From: Ostrinia nubilalis
Taxonomy: Eukaryota; Arthropoda; Insecta; Lepidoptera; Crambidae
DNA length: 64,000 nt
Assembly (NCBI RefSeq): GCF_963855985.1
Contig: NC_087114.1
Location: forward strand, 521,001-585,000
Direction of reading: 5' to 3'
Shown here: positions 43,588 to 54,820 of the stretch, piece after piece
How the letters are laid out: every line of letters begins with the position of its first letter
Numbering within the stretch: the first letter of the stretch is position 1
Position numbers and translations under genes: made by a program
Notes under the pieces: model-generated
Told to the model about the DNA's origin: nothing
The model's input: only the letters and a program-made list of their open reading frames with translations
Database searches by the model: none

Positions 43588-45044
43588 CTTGGTAAGATGG
43601 CCCTCTCCGTCCCGCTCATACCTTTTAAAATGGCTTCTCCACCTCATTTAAGCCAGAAACTTGAATTTTGCTCACATTTGAATAATAATTTTTAACCAAG
43701 GTAGATAAAGTTAAAAACGGGATTATTTCCAAAAAACCAAAAATTGTCGACAATTACAGCAAGAATTTACCAAGTGTTATACCATTTTGGAATCCTTACT
43801 AAATGCGCCAAATTATGACGTCACTTGCCACACTCGCGTAGTACAATTTTTTTTCAGTACAGTCAGTTTAAACTAGGCAAAATTTTTATTTTGAAATTTT
43901 TTTTGGGAATAATGTATTTTTTTCATCCAAGCTGGAGCAGCTGGTTTTGTAATTTTGATAACAATTTAGAGAAGCATTATTCAGGGTTACATAACATAAA
44001 AAAAAATTGGAAAAAGTGAAGATTTGTGGCAACACGAGTAAAAAGACCGTCACCAGGAGTAGAATTTTTTGTTTTTTTTTAAATGCCTATTATTTTGACA
44101 AAATGCCACATAGATTTTTTTTTATATTTTTCTGATAACCAGCATAACTTGCCTCAACACCCAGTTCCGGCTTGACGTTACATTACGGGACACCCTGTAT
44201 AAAGTTCAAGTTCAATTTTTCCTCAGAATATAGCTTTTTCTATTGTTTTTGGCTTGAAATAGCATTACTTTAATTTCTAATTACGATATTTATTGGAAAT
44301 GTCAAATATCGACACTTTTTAGCAATACCTTAATTTTAGTGTTAAGTCGACATTTCAAAAAAGTCTTAAATTGAGAAATATGACTCCTTTTCCGATGCCA
44401 GCGCTAGTGGGAGGTCAAAGGACCCTCACAGTAATACTTTTTCACTTCTCCAAGCAATATACACACATTATCGACATATAAATAAAAATGTAATACCCGA
44501 AACGTTTCGGGTGTTACAGTTTTTAATCAAGAAAGAAACATACTAAATTAGTATCATGCTCAGATATTAGTTACTATTTGAAATCATTACTACCATGACC
44601 TTACTTTTACCAAATATTGTTACCCTAATCCATGTGTAAGGTACAATAATAAAACAAATACCTGTTTTTCTGTTTCGGGTGTTACATCGCCGAAGTAACA
44701 AGAAAACACACTTAAAACTTGATGATTATCCATTTTTTTGGGACTATGACGCTATTTACCAATACTATGATAAATACCCTCGAATCATATAGTGGCAAAA
44801 CGTTTAACAGATTGATAGTTTTTTTTAAATCGTATTACCAATAATTAGAGAGAAAATGATCATTCAGACAGTTGACTTAAGTATAGACTTTGAAGACTAA
44901 TAACTTAAAAATTAGTTGTTTCTTTCAGTTTTTTTTTGTTGCACATTATAATTTGGAATGTTTACTTTCAAAATTCATCAGATTTAATGCGAAAAGAACA
45001 TATTTAGTTTTTCACCCTCGGTAACATTTGTCATGGAATGACCC

Positions 45045-45407
45045 TATTATGGAATTAATAAATTGTTTTATACTTGTCTGGCTGGCCAGGCTGGTCTACA
45101 GACACTCCAACATTGCTTGAACTTCTTGTTTTGCATCTATAAATCATCAATACCACTATTATTGACTCTGGTCTGGTAGAGCAGGCTATTGTACTTGGGG
45201 CGTATTATGGTGCCTTGTAAAGGGCCTATAAATACTGATATTATAGATTTTTTTTTTCAATTAATACATGATCCCAAAATCTCAATGAATTAAGGTAGGA
45301 TCAAAATTACAATCAAAATTATCTCATTTTTTTGTGGTCTGGGACTCTAGAAGAATTAACCTTGTCTTTCCAACTACCATAGATTTTTCCCTCGCTTTCC
45401 TGAATGT
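45045..45407. other. AT-rich spacer
   Basis: Nothing recognised. Confidence 0.4.
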
Positions 45408-45485
45408 GACACGACCAGGATTCGAACCGGGGCACAATATATTCACCGCGGCACGTAACATGTTATTCAACGCGCCACATAATAC
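45408..45485 (-). repeat. tRNA-like fragment (possible SINE head)
   Basis: On the minus strand GTGGCGCGTTGAATAAC is followed 55 bases later by GGTTCGAATCC, a perfect B-box. The acceptor stem does not pair, so it is a relic and not a tRNA gene. Confidence 0.35.
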
Positions 45486-45934
45486 TACAAGCATTATACA
45501 AGCATGACAGCATGTACGCTTAAATGCCTATACTGTCGAAAAATAAACCAGTTTTGTAATCGGCATCCTGTGCCGATTTCGGATCCCGCTCGGCCTGCGT
45601 TGAATAATTTTAGCCATTTAATACGTCCTTTTCGATGCCCCGTTAGCCCGAATCTTGTCTGATTCAGCTTTATCAAAGAAAGCATCAAAATCATCCAATG
45701 TCAGTCCATACTGCTGGACGGGGTTCAAACAAATATCGATTCAAACTTACTTAGGTATAGATTGGTCTAGTTCAGCGGTCGGCAACCCGCGGTGCGTGAA
45801 TGTTTTGTAAATAAGTTAAAAATATCAAAATACATGTATTATTAATACGTAGCGCGCCTCTAGGGTTAATATTCCAGGGGCGGCCTTCCTTTAGTTTATT
45901 TTGCCACCTTGTGGCCGTTGCCTACCATTCGTTC
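45486..45934. other. Spacer without supported gene
   Basis: Nothing recognised. Confidence 0.4.
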
Positions 45935-46110
45935 GTTCCTTTCAGCCGAAAGACGTCCACTGCTGGACAAAGGCCTCCCCCAAGGATTTCCACGAAGACC
46001 GGCGCTCGCATCCAGGCACCTCCCGCAACCTTCACCAGATCGTCGGTCCATCTAGTGGGAGGCCTACGTCTTCCGGCTCGTGATCGCCACTCAAGAACTT
46101 TCCTGCCTAC
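45935..46110 (-). repeat. RTE-type LINE 3' fragment
   Basis: TTTCAGCCGAAAGACGTCCA, CTGGACAAAGGCCTCCCCC and GATCGTCGGTCCATCTAGTG are the complement of the RTE ORF end. The frame on the minus strand keeps GRRRPPTRWTDDLVKVAGG. Confidence 0.75.
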
Positions 46111-46885
46111 CATTACGTACATGCTTCTGTCTGTACCTATTTGTAGATTCTGTAGCGTAAAGCTTGAAGAGCAATCTTTAGGCGCCAGTTAGTCGAGGCG
46201 CCAAAATGCCGCATGCTATTTATTCAAAATAATATGCGGCGCCTACATAAACCAAGGTGCGAAAGATATTTGGCTTGATTGATCTCCCCGGATCAAAGAG
46301 TGTCTTTTTGTCCAAAGTCAAGAGCAGAGAATGTATCCCCATCCGCTATTCCTTGACTTTATCATCATTTCAGCCATAGGGCGATAGGGGCCTGCATTCT
46401 TTCTTGACTTATCGACAATTAAATATCCCCAAAGAAGACTATCTTCATAAAGGTCAACCTCATGTTCTTTATTCGTCAAAGATTCGGACAGTTCTGTTAT
46501 CAATTAGGTCAATCGCAACGGACCGATGCAGTGAACCGATGACACTGACTCGCTAAATCGATCGCTGATGTAACCTGCGGCTAATTTATAAACTGAAGCG
46601 ATTCACACGTACATTCTGGCAAGATTTTAAATTAAAGAAAATGATAGAAACCCAGCGATGCCTTATCGCGTACTGTCTGATTCGATAAGATGCTGCCTTG
46701 ATTCCTGTAGTATGCTCCAACCAGACCCATTGCCAGCACCATATGGGAACGGGATCAAAAAAAGAAACAGCGTTAAAAATGAAACCTCTTAGTAAGAACA
46801 GGATTTTGGTTGAGTTTCAATGGCAGCCATTGGGTCTTTTTGACTAAAACAGTCATGCAAAATAGATCCCATTACAGACCCGTAT
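46111..46885. other. Spacer without supported gene
   Basis: GGCGCCAAAATGCCGCAT / ATGCGGCGCC at 46196-46243 is a small hairpin. Nothing else was recognised. Confidence 0.4.
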
Positions 46886-47015
46886 TCCACCAAAGCGAAA
46901 AAGAGAGGTGAGCTGAACCGAAGATGAGCAGAGAGGTGTTGTGGAAATAGCAAAACCTGATTGGTTTCAAACACATCTCCTCTTCTCTCTGCTTTGGTGG
47001 AAACCGGGTCTAAAC
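46886..47015. mobile_element. MITE with ATTCCACCAAAGC ends
   Basis: AGACCCGTATTCCACCAAAGC and GCTTTGGTGGAAACCGGGTCT are complementary with a few mismatches. Related to 3871-4336. Confidence 0.7.
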
Positions 47016-47323
47016 TATGATAATATCGGGTTAATTAATATTATTTTGCTTTGAACCCGTCAAATCTAATGCCTTAAACTGGAGCCCGAAGGCCGGTCGA
47101 GTTCGACAGATACTTTCTGTCTCACAAGGTCTGCCAATTGATACCGAGCTTCTGAGAAGACGCCGTGACCTCCAGACAATTGTACGATAGATTTGTCTGA
47201 AATCTAGAATGTTTGTGTTAATGGTTGGACAAACATGTGTCGAGGTCTGATTAAACTTCAATCAGACTTCTGGAGTTCTGATATCAGGGTTGTGACTAAT
47301 TGTTGCAACCTGCACCATAGGTA

Positions 47324-47538
47324 TAGATCGTTTCATCCGCGAAGACGCGCCCCACCATTCTTCCGCTAATGTCAAACATGTAACGTGTAAACGTGTTATC
47401 GGTAAGTACATGCTAAATTATCCATGTGATGAGTACACACGCCAACTACAATAATGACGCTCGGATCAAACTCCCCGCAACCCGCGCTTCCCTCGACCAA
47501 AAATTGGTGGGGCGCGTCTTCGTGGATGAAACGATCTA
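47324..47538. mobile_element. TA-flanked MITE, ends GATCGTTTCATCC
   Basis: GATCGTTTCATCCGCGAAGA..CGCCCCACCA and its complement (33-34 bases, one mismatch) are bounded by TA on both sides, as for Tc1/mariner derivatives. Confidence 0.75.
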
Positions 47539-48009
47539 ACAGTGAAGTCCAAATTGACTAGTTCAGGTTTTTGGCCGTATTTTACCTCCAGAAAAGATGT
47601 AGTTTTCAATCAAGAAAGATAGAGGATTTTTATTTCATTTATTTGCATTGTTTAATTCAAGGACTGCTATTAAATCCTAGAATTAAATCTAGGTCACCTC
47701 TTGCCTCTAGTTCAATCTCATTACCAAGAAATCATCGTTTAATTTCGTATGTAATGTAAGTCATTGAGACAGTCATCGTTCGTAGGACGTGGGATATCAA
47801 TGACCAACACACCATTGGTCATCCCATCGTTCTAGTATTGTAATACAATAAACATGTTTGTTACCCTTTCTTATGAATCGGCGTCTATCATGTTATGACG
47901 CATGGCGTTTAGTAAATTTTCAGTTTTTTAAGTCCCTCGTTGGAGTCGAACCCAAGACCACTAAATCGAGAGAGTTATTATCCAGCGTTAAGAGTTGCAT
48001 CTTAAACTA
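47539..48009. other. AT-rich spacer
   Basis: Nothing recognised. Confidence 0.4.
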
Positions 48010-48235
48010 AACTTTAAAAAACCTAACAATCGAACCCACGACCTTGCTTGCGGGGCGACTGCTCTTCATCTGAGCTACTTAGACACTGGATGAACCAGTC
48101 GAAATTTTCAAGTGTATAATAAGCTTTTAAGGACTGCGCTTTTTTCATCAATGTAGCTATGTAGCACTCACTACCCCGTGGGTTTGATTCCCACCTTAGG
48201 CAGTTCGAATTTTTCAATTAATGATCTAATACTTA
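48010..48235 (-). repeat. tRNA-derived SINE-like sequence
   Basis: On the minus strand, TAGCTCAGATGAAGAGCAG (A-box and D-arm like, about 48070) is followed by CGCCCCGCAAGCAAGG and CGTGGGTTCGATTG (B-box, about 48030). An inverted T-arm-like GGGTTTGATTCCCACC near 48179 with AGGCAGTTCGA beyond links it to 35903-36015. Confidence 0.5.
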
Positions 48236-48595
48236 GACAGTGGAAGCATTTAAACCATAAGAAGACTTTCCCATACATTTGATATGCGAACAAATAGACA
48301 GATGCATTCTTAGCCTATGTAGGATAGCAGCAGATAAGCTGAGCAACTAGGATCTTATGCAGTAGTCATAGAGACGGTTTTGCAACAGCAATGTGTATAG
48401 TCCGATGCGCTAGCGACTGTAGACTAATCAAATACCTATCAGTTCACACTCAAACAACAAAGCTGTGTTTGCCAAACCTTTCTACATTGGTTCTGAGAAG
48501 TCCAACGGTATTGCAGACGAACCAAGTTTTACTATAGGTTTTTTTTTTTTTTTAAAGATTATTAATTAAAGGTTAACTCAGTATGGTATGGGAAG
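48236..48595. other. Spacer without recognised content
   Basis: Nothing supported. Confidence 0.4.
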
Positions 48596-48872
48596 GTGTT
48601 TTTGGAACGGCAAATGTCAGCGATACGTCAGATATGCTTCAGATTCGATAAAAGCGTTTCGATAAGTCTTATAATGCGCACAGCTAGGAACTGGAATTCG
48701 ACTGAAATTTCTGCTGTCTTTCCTGATCACTACTCGTATAATCCGGGCCTTTTCAAGTCGAGAGTGAATAGGCACTTACAGGGCAGTTATGTACCGTCCT
48801 AGACTGCATCTCAATTATAACCAGGTGCGTTTGCGGCCAAATACCTACCTGCCTTGTTATGCATAAAAAAAA
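48596..48872 (+). pseudogene. LINE ORF2 C-terminus and 3' end
   Basis: The frame 48596-48802 ends RTARNWNSTEISAVFPDHY and then FKSRVNRHLQGSYVPS-stop, the usual end of CR1/Jockey-type ORF2 (WNSLP..FP..Y..FKSRVNRHL). The 3' UTR GACTGCATCTCAATTATAAC ends in an A-run. Confidence 0.75.
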
Positions 48873-49335
48873 AGATTTTTCTGTCATGTCATAAAATATC
48901 AATATTACCCTCCCGTGCCGCTGCTTCAGGCACTGACTGAGTTAAAAGTGCTACACCTATCTATAGTCATAATTTGTACCTAGAAATGTCATGTCAGACG
49001 CCTATTTATGCCTATAACCTCACCTATGTAGGTCCGTTGATATACTGTTAATCTACACGTTAAAACTACAATTTATACGAGTAAATGCGAGAGACCTAGT
49101 TAGGTACTGTTTGCCTGTTTTGTTTTATATTACGTTTTCACACGGCATGCTACTAAACGCATTTCATGTAGAGAGGTTTGAAGCTGGATAAAGTAGTGAA
49201 GAGCACATTTTTTGATCAAATAAAAAACTTAAAATATTTCGACAACTTAGGACAGACTATTCTGGCGCCTCAGAACGAGGAGAGCCGATCCCAAATAATG
49301 AGAAAGGGCTAGGGCAAAGTGTTTAAAGAACTCCA
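48873..49335. other. Spacer without recognised content
   Basis: Nothing supported. Confidence 0.4.
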
Positions 49336-49505
49336 TCTATACTACAAAAAACGAAAGGACACTGACTGACTCACTCACTCTCCACGAAATCTCAGGAACT
49401 GCAAATGCTTGGAGTCTCAAAATTCAACCCCTATGGGGGTAAAACCAATGGTAAAACGGAATCCACGCGTACGAAGTCGCGGGACTCGCGGGCGCCGGCC
49501 TCTAG
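49336..49505 (+). mobile_element. CTAG-ended element H3, copy
   Basis: Starts TCTATACTAC, carries GACTGACTGACTCACTCAC, ACGAAATCTCAGGAACTGCA and ACGCGTACGAAGTCGCGGG, and ends GGCCTCTAG. TC start and CTAG end are Helitron-like. Confidence 0.7.
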
Positions 49506-50082
49506 TAGTTTTATAATATCCATATATTTTTTGTGACTTTAGTCGGAAACTAAGTGAGATAGCTATACTCGTGTTCTTTGTGTCTGTAATAGACCAAAAT
49601 CCACTTTAATGGACTCCACACATATCTTAATTGACGCTAATTCGTGGCCCAAACATTTGATCCAACTGCCCAACGACGGCCAATGGACCAATGTTCGTTG
49701 GCTGACGGCCAGAAGTATGAACTCATTTCGATGAAGCAAGTTTGAATCAAACGCTATGATTTAATATGCTCTCTTCAAATAATGTTTTGATGTGTGGCCT
49801 TTATGTTATGTGTAACGGAATGTAGGATGTAGATTAAAGTATGGGACTTTATTAGACACGCTGTCTCATTAGAAGAAACTTTTGTAGACCGCGTAGCACG
49901 CGATCAAAGTTAGAAGATGTAGGTACAGGCTGTCTTTAAAATCCTTCTGATATTGAGGTGAAAATATGCTTCGATACCTTAACTAAACACTTTCAGAAAA
50001 TACGAGTAGGGACTAGGGATTCAATTCCTAAACCCTACTGTTTAATTTTTTAACTCGTACTAAAATTATCAGTTCTTCTTCT
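49506..50082. other. Spacer without recognised content
   Basis: Nothing supported. Confidence 0.4.
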
Positions 50083-51481
50083 GGGTCATTCCATGACAAA
50101 TGTTACCGAGGGTGAAAAACTAAATATGTTCTTTTCGCATTAAATCTGATGAATTTTGTAAGTAAACACTCCAAATTATAATGTGCAACAAAAAAAATCT
50201 GAAAGAAACAAGTAATTTTTAAGTTATTAGTCTTCAAAGTCTATACTTAAGTCAACTGTCTGAATGATCATTTTCTCTCTAATTATTTGTAATAGGATTT
50301 TAAAAAAAACTATCAATCTGTGAAACGTTTTGCCACTATATGATTCGAGGGTATTTATCATAGTATTGGTAGATAGCGTCATAGTCCCAAAAAAATTGAT
50401 AATCATCAAGTTTTAAGTGTGTTTTCTTGTTACTTCGGCGATGTAACACCCGAAACAGAAAAACAGGTATTTGTTTTATTATTGTACCTTACACATGGAT
50501 TAGGGTAACAATATTTGGTAAAAGTAAGGTCATGGTAGTAATGATTTCAAATAGTAACTAATATCTGAGCATGATACTAATTTAGTATGTTTCTTTCTTG
50601 ATTAAAAACTGTAACACCCGAAACGTTTCGGGTATTACATTTTTATTTATATGTCGATAATGTGTGTATATTGCTTGGAGAAGTGAAAAAGTATTACTGT
50701 GAGGGTCCTTTGACCTCCCACTAGCGCTGGCGTCGGAAAAGGAGTCATATTTCTCAATTTAAGACTTTTTTTAAATGTCGACTTAACACTAAAATTAAGG
50801 TATTGTTAAAAAGTATCGATGTTTGATATTTCCAATAAATATCGTAATTAGAAATTAAAGTAATGCTATTTCAAGCCAAAAACAATAGAAAAAGCTATAT
50901 TCTGAGGAAAAATTAAACTTGAACTTTGTATATTTTTAAAAAAAAGTTGCTTCGTAATTTCAAACCAGAATTCGCTCTATTTGTGTTTATTTATTGTACT
51001 CCTTATTTTGTAGTACCTAGAGACTAATAAAACACCGATTTTATCGATAAAACGAGTTGAATTTTCGTACTCGTAACACCCGAAACAGAACCATTGTAAC
51101 ACCCGAAACAAAGAAAAAATTTATAAAAAAATAGTAAAACGTTTTGTTTAACAGTGATTGTATGTTACATGGTTTGTAAATGTCATACTTTAGAAGTCCT
51201 GTAAGTTTTAGGTATGATTCCTTAAGAAAATTCGCTAAATTTCGAGTAAATGCAGCAACAGTCAGAACATAGAGGCAAAATCTCGTAACGCCCGAAACGC
51301 ACACTTTTCGACTCATATTTTCGTTATCCTACATTCTAAGCTGTACAAACTTTATTATTAAGATAAAACAACTAAAAACGGACAGATTAAGGCACTAACA
51401 TTATTAAAATACTATTTCAAAATACATGAAATTGTTGAATATGTGTGTACGAACGTAACACCCGAAACGATGGAATGACCC
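50083..51481 (-). mobile_element. GGGTCATTCCA element, copy B, uninterrupted
   Basis: A 1399-bp inverted sister of 41813-45044, with only scattered differences. Flanked by TTCT on both sides (50079-50082, 51482-51485), unlike copy A, so the two inserted independently. The motif complement GTAACACCCGAAAC lies at 50443, 50611 (palindrome to 50638), 51073, 51096, 51285 (GTAACGCCC) and 51455. Confidence 0.88.
51041..51316 (-). CDS. 91-codon frame in element copy B, function unknown
   Basis: Counterpart of 41978-42253. One replacement (KEPYL to KESYL) and one silent change are visible. Retention could reflect youth of the copies and need not mean selection. Confidence 0.25.
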   Translation of the reverse strand: MSRKVCVSGVTRFCLYVLTVAAFTRNLANFLKESYLKLTGLLKYDIYKPCNIQSLLNKTFYYFFINFFFVSGVTMVLFRVLRVRKFNSFYR

Positions 51482-51485
51482 TTCT

Positions 51486-52084
51486 TTAATAATGAATTTA
51501 ACCTCTGGGGTTTACTTGTGCTCAATCAGCTTCAAGTTTTTGCGACAAAAAGTAATCCCATGTCTGTCTCCATTTCTTATTTCTAGCAAAAATCATCTTA
51601 ATTAGGTTTTATTTCATCGTGTGGACTTTCTTCGTTCGACTATGTAAAAAATGTCATTAAATGTATGACAAATTGTACAGCACTCAAGCGGCTACTTTCA
51701 AGAACTAAAAACCTTATAGATTTTTTTGGCGCACTCACTAGCGAGCACACCTAAAATGTTAACTCATTTTAAGCACTCAGATCCAAAATCACTCTAGTGA
51801 AACCGTGGGCAGTAAACTAGTGTTATACCTACACTTTTCTATGTCAAGAATGTATCAGTTTCCGTAGTAAAAAAATGTGATGGCAATACACAATTGATTC
51901 GCGCACAGCCGAAAGAAAAAGCTGTAGTATAATTATTATGAGTCATTAGATTTTTGGCATGAATGGGCCTGCAATTAGTGCTTAATGGGAGCGTGAATCA
52001 GCGCGAATCAACCTTGACATAATAAAGGAATATGTTACGCCATGTTACAGGAAAATGCGGTAAATATTGTAATACACACGTCTA
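51486..52084. other. Spacer without recognised content
   Basis: Nothing supported. Confidence 0.4.
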
Positions 52085-52245
52085 GACAGGGCAGGCCTCC
52101 TACTAGGTGGACCGACGATCTGGTAAAGGTCGCGGGAAGAGCCTAGATGCGGGCAGCGCAGGACCGTGCATTGTGGAAAACCTTGGAGGAGGCCTTTGTC
52201 CAGCAGTGGACGTCATTTGGCTGAAACGAACCGAACGAACGAACG
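52085..52245 (+). repeat. RTE-type LINE 3' end with GAAC tail
   Basis: GGGCAGGCCTCCTACTAGGTGG, GATCTGGTAAAGGTCGCGGG and CAGCAGTGGACGTCATTTGG, ending in GAACGAACGAACGAACAGG. Confidence 0.75.
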
Positions 52246-52359
52246 AACAGGTTTTTGCCTGCAGTTTTGCAGCGTGGAGTTCTGTTTGTTACTGGAAATG
52301 TAGCGCACGCATTATTAGATTTTATCGCCAACATGAGAATTCTTTTTTTATCCACAACG

Positions 52360-52460
52360 AGGAAGCTCTTGGCCTGTATCTCACCTGATGGTAAGTGACG
52401 ATCAGGCAGAAGGTGGAAGCGAGCTTCACCCAGAATCCTCAACCACGGAGGAACTGGCTA
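52360..52460. repeat. Short interspersed repeat (CTCACCTGATGGTAAGTGA)
   Basis: CTGTATCTCACCTGATGGTAAGTGACGATC is a phrase I recognise as common in lepidopteran interspersed repeats. It occurs once here. Confidence 0.45.
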
Positions 52461-52654
52461 TCTTACTTCTAACTGCCGGAATTTAATTTAATCGCCTTAC
52501 AAAATTTTTATTATCACCACCTTGCAGTTTGTAATTCTATGTCCTTTTCCATGATCCTACACATTTCTGGCAAAAAAAAACATCTTATAAGATTGTATTG
52601 TATGGAGCGGTTTTTATTCTTTCTTCTTATCCGTGTACGTACAAATTCTAGTAT

Positions 52655-52800
52655 GTAGGCCCTTTTTAGGGCATTTATACACGTCCCAATATAGCTTGGC
52701 CTACCACCACTTCGGGACAACATATCGGCTGGTGCAGAGAAGAAGTAGCGGAAGAAACTCAGTCACCATTTTTGTAAAGCATCATCAAATCATCTTGAGA
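52655..52800 (-). repeat. CR1-like LINE 3' fragment
   Basis: ATTTATACACGTCCCAATATAG, CCACCACTTCGGGACAAC and GAGAAGAAGTAGCGGAAGAA match 9468-9610. Confidence 0.6.
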
Positions 52801-53004
52801 CTTACCTCTGCAAACATCATCCGAATAGCGTACCAAAATATGTTTGGTCTATTTTCGTACTGAATAGATAAGCTCGTTATTCCCAAATGAGTCATCGGAA
52901 CAATACGTGGCTCGGAAAGCTAATGATAAATGGCTGAAGATGTTTTTGTATCAATAGCAACCCTTTAATATAAAAATATTCGTTCTTTTACATTTATTTT
53001 TTTA
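52801..53004. other. Short spacer
   Basis: Nothing recognised. Confidence 0.4.
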
Positions 53005-53190
53005 CTAGCGGCCTCCCGCGATTCGTACGCGTGGATCCCGTAAGAGTTACCCTTAGTGGTGGAGTTTTGTAAAATCTGTTCTCAGCACCTACGTTCTAAA
53101 AGGAACCCCAAAATTTTAGATTCTTAGCACTTGTAGTTTCTGAGATTTCGTGATGAGTCAGTCAATCAGTGATCTTTCGCTTATAGATAT
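53005..53190 (-). mobile_element. CTAG-ended element H3, copy
   Basis: Plus-strand CTAGCGGCCTCCCGCGATTC to GATGAGTCAGTCAATCAGTG..CGCTTATAGA. Confidence 0.65.
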
Positions 53191-53823
53191 TAGGCTCATA
53201 AAACGGATTGAAAAGGAAGAAATGTATCTATAAATCCACCGGAGGAGCCTCCTCGCTACATGCTAGTGGAAAAGTAAACCTCATGACGTCATGAGGTGGT
53301 CACAATACCTGTCAAATGTCCACTACTTCACCGCAAACTGAATCATCTCCCTTTTGAACTAAATAACTAATAAGTAACAGAAAACATATGTTTTGCCTCG
53401 GCCTCCCACGACAAGGCCGTGCAATCATCATGACATAATCATCGTTGTGTGTTTTACCTTATACGATTACTGTGGTCGGTGTTCGGTGATGATGTTTGGC
53501 GCCTTTTTTAACCTGTCAATGATGGAAAAAAGAGTACGCTTGTTTATTTATTTAGACAAGTAACCAAAGGTGTGGTCAGTATAAACACTTTATAATGTTT
53601 ACTGTAAAATAATTTATGATGACGGAACTCTTGGTATGCCTTAAGACTCTATTGGTGACTGCTAGGACGGAGTCTAACCGCAAAATCTGTGGGTTTTCTA
53701 ATGAGGATGTAACTGTAAGATAAATTACTGCAACTCTTTTTTATTTATTTATTTATTTATTATAAATGACAAGTGCGTGGACTTTACCTGCCTAGCTCGC
53801 ACTTATTACGTGTCATGTAAGCT
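53191..53823. other. Spacer without recognised content
   Basis: TTTATTTATTTATTTATTTAT at 53740-53762 is a simple repeat; nothing else was seen. Confidence 0.4.
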
Positions 53824-53835
53824 ACAAACTACTGT

Positions 53836-53972
53836 TCGTTCGTTTCAGCCAAATGACGTCCACTGCCGGATAAAGGCTGTGATAAAGGCCTCCTCCAAGG
53901 TTTTCCACAATGCACGGTCCTGCGCTGCCCGCATCCAGGCTCTTCCCGCGACCTTTACCAGATCGTCGGTCC
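53836..53972 (-). mobile_element. 137-bp RTE tail insertion with 12-bp TSD
   Basis: ACAAACTACTGT precedes (53824-53835) and follows (53973-53984) a minus-strand RTE 3' end whose tail is CGAACGAAC-like. This is a complete target-primed event of only the LINE terminus, inside another LINE's 3' region. Confidence 0.85.
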
Positions 53973-53984
53973 ACAAACTACTGT

Positions 53985-54160
53985 ATTGGAATGAAAAAGA
54001 GGCTGACAGAGGTTACTGAGTTTCTACTGCCACTTCTTCTCGTCCCGAAGTGGTGGTAGGGCAAGCTATATTTGGGATTGGGACGTGTACAAGAAGTGCC
54101 CTGGAAAGGGGCTATGTACTGAATAAACTATGTATTTAATTTCATTTCACTGCCTTTTTA
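53985..54160 (+). repeat. CR1-like LINE 3' end
   Basis: GAGGCTGACAGAGGTTACTGA, CGTCCCGAAGTGGTGGTAGGG and GATTGGGACGTGTACAAG, ending TACTGAATAAACTATGTA. Confidence 0.65.
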
Positions 54161-54548
54161 TTGAGAAGGTATTACTTGCCGACACATCATACCTTATGAC
54201 TCATCTCATTTTCGTTTCTAGTTTCTAGTCCTAAAGTTAGCCTGTCTACTTCCATTACAATTGAAACCAACGTTTTGAGAGAACCAGTGATTATTTCTGA
54301 AACCCATTCATGTTCCAGTTCCAATTCAACGTAAATTATTTATTTCCCATTAACATGGATGAGTCAACAATGAAATAACAATGATTCATCCATAATAATA
54401 ATAAATTCGTGTCGGAATAAAACTATTACAATAATGTAATGTTCTGTTGACGACGTTTCTATGTAATAATATTTACAAGCACGATACAGATAGTCAGATA
54501 TAGAAAATGCCTACGACAAACTTTTTAAACTTTTTTTAAAAGTTAACA
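54161..54548. other. AT-rich spacer
   Basis: Nothing recognised. Confidence 0.4.
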
Positions 54549-54727
54549 TCTATAAAAAGCGAAAGCTTTGACTGACACACTCATTCATCACAAAATCTCA
54601 GAAACTACAAGTGCTAGGAGTCTCAAATTTTGCATGGGGGTTCCTTTTAGAACGTAGGTGCTCACTAAGACGGGATTTTGCAAAATTCAACCCCTAAAGG
54701 GGTAAAACGGGATCCACGCGTACGAAG
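54549..54727 (+). mobile_element. CTAG-type element H3, truncated by an RTE tail
   Basis: TCTATAAAAAGCGAAAGC to CACGCGTACGAAG. The hairpin-CTAG end is missing and sequence jumps into an RTE tail. Confidence 0.65.
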
Positions 54728-54820
54728 GATGCGGGCAACAAAGGACTGTTCATTGTGGAAAACCTTGGAGGAGGCCTTTGTCCAGCAGTGGACGTCATTC
54801 GGCTGAAACGAACGAACGAA
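54728..54820 (+). repeat. RTE-type LINE 3' end with GAAC tail
   Basis: GATGCGGGCAACAAAGGACTG, CCTTGGAGGAGGCCTTTGTC and CAGCAGTGGACGTCATTCGG, then GAACGAACGAACC. Confidence 0.7.

Larger units (their letters stand above)
42366..44197. mobile_element. Foldback element with arms of about 530 bp (nest 2)
   Basis: The left arm CAGGGTGTCCCGTAATG.. (42366-42906) is matched inverted by 43660-44197 with scattered differences, including GTCGACAATT, ACGTCATAATTTGGCGCA and TTTAGTAGG. TATA flanks both ends, and copy B of the host has TATA once at this site. Frames of 60-64 codons in the arms are mirror shadows. Confidence 0.9.
41813..45044 (+). mobile_element. GGGTCATTCCA element, copy A, interrupted (nest 2)
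   Basis: The ends GGGTCATTCCATCG and CATGGAATGACCC are flanked by TATT on both sides (41809-41812, 45045-45048). Net length is about 1.4 kb once the foldback at 42366-44197 is discounted. GTTTCGGGTGTTAC or a one-base variant occurs near 41826, 41996, 42186, 42209, 44503 (as a palindrome) and 44671. The 4-bp TSD fits superfamilies such as Sola or Chapaev, but no transposase is present and the class is open. Confidence 0.85.

Noticed and set aside
42491..44019. Two 63-64 codon frames with near-identical sequence
   Set aside because: They are the two arms of the foldback at 42366-44197 and lack any family signature.
45901..46192. Overlapping frames of 60-93 codons
   Set aside because: All are shadows of the minus-strand RTE ORF end (GRRRPPTRWTDDLVKVAGG).
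48540..48553. T-run as a gene terminator
   Set aside because: Simple homopolymers occur throughout; no transcript context.
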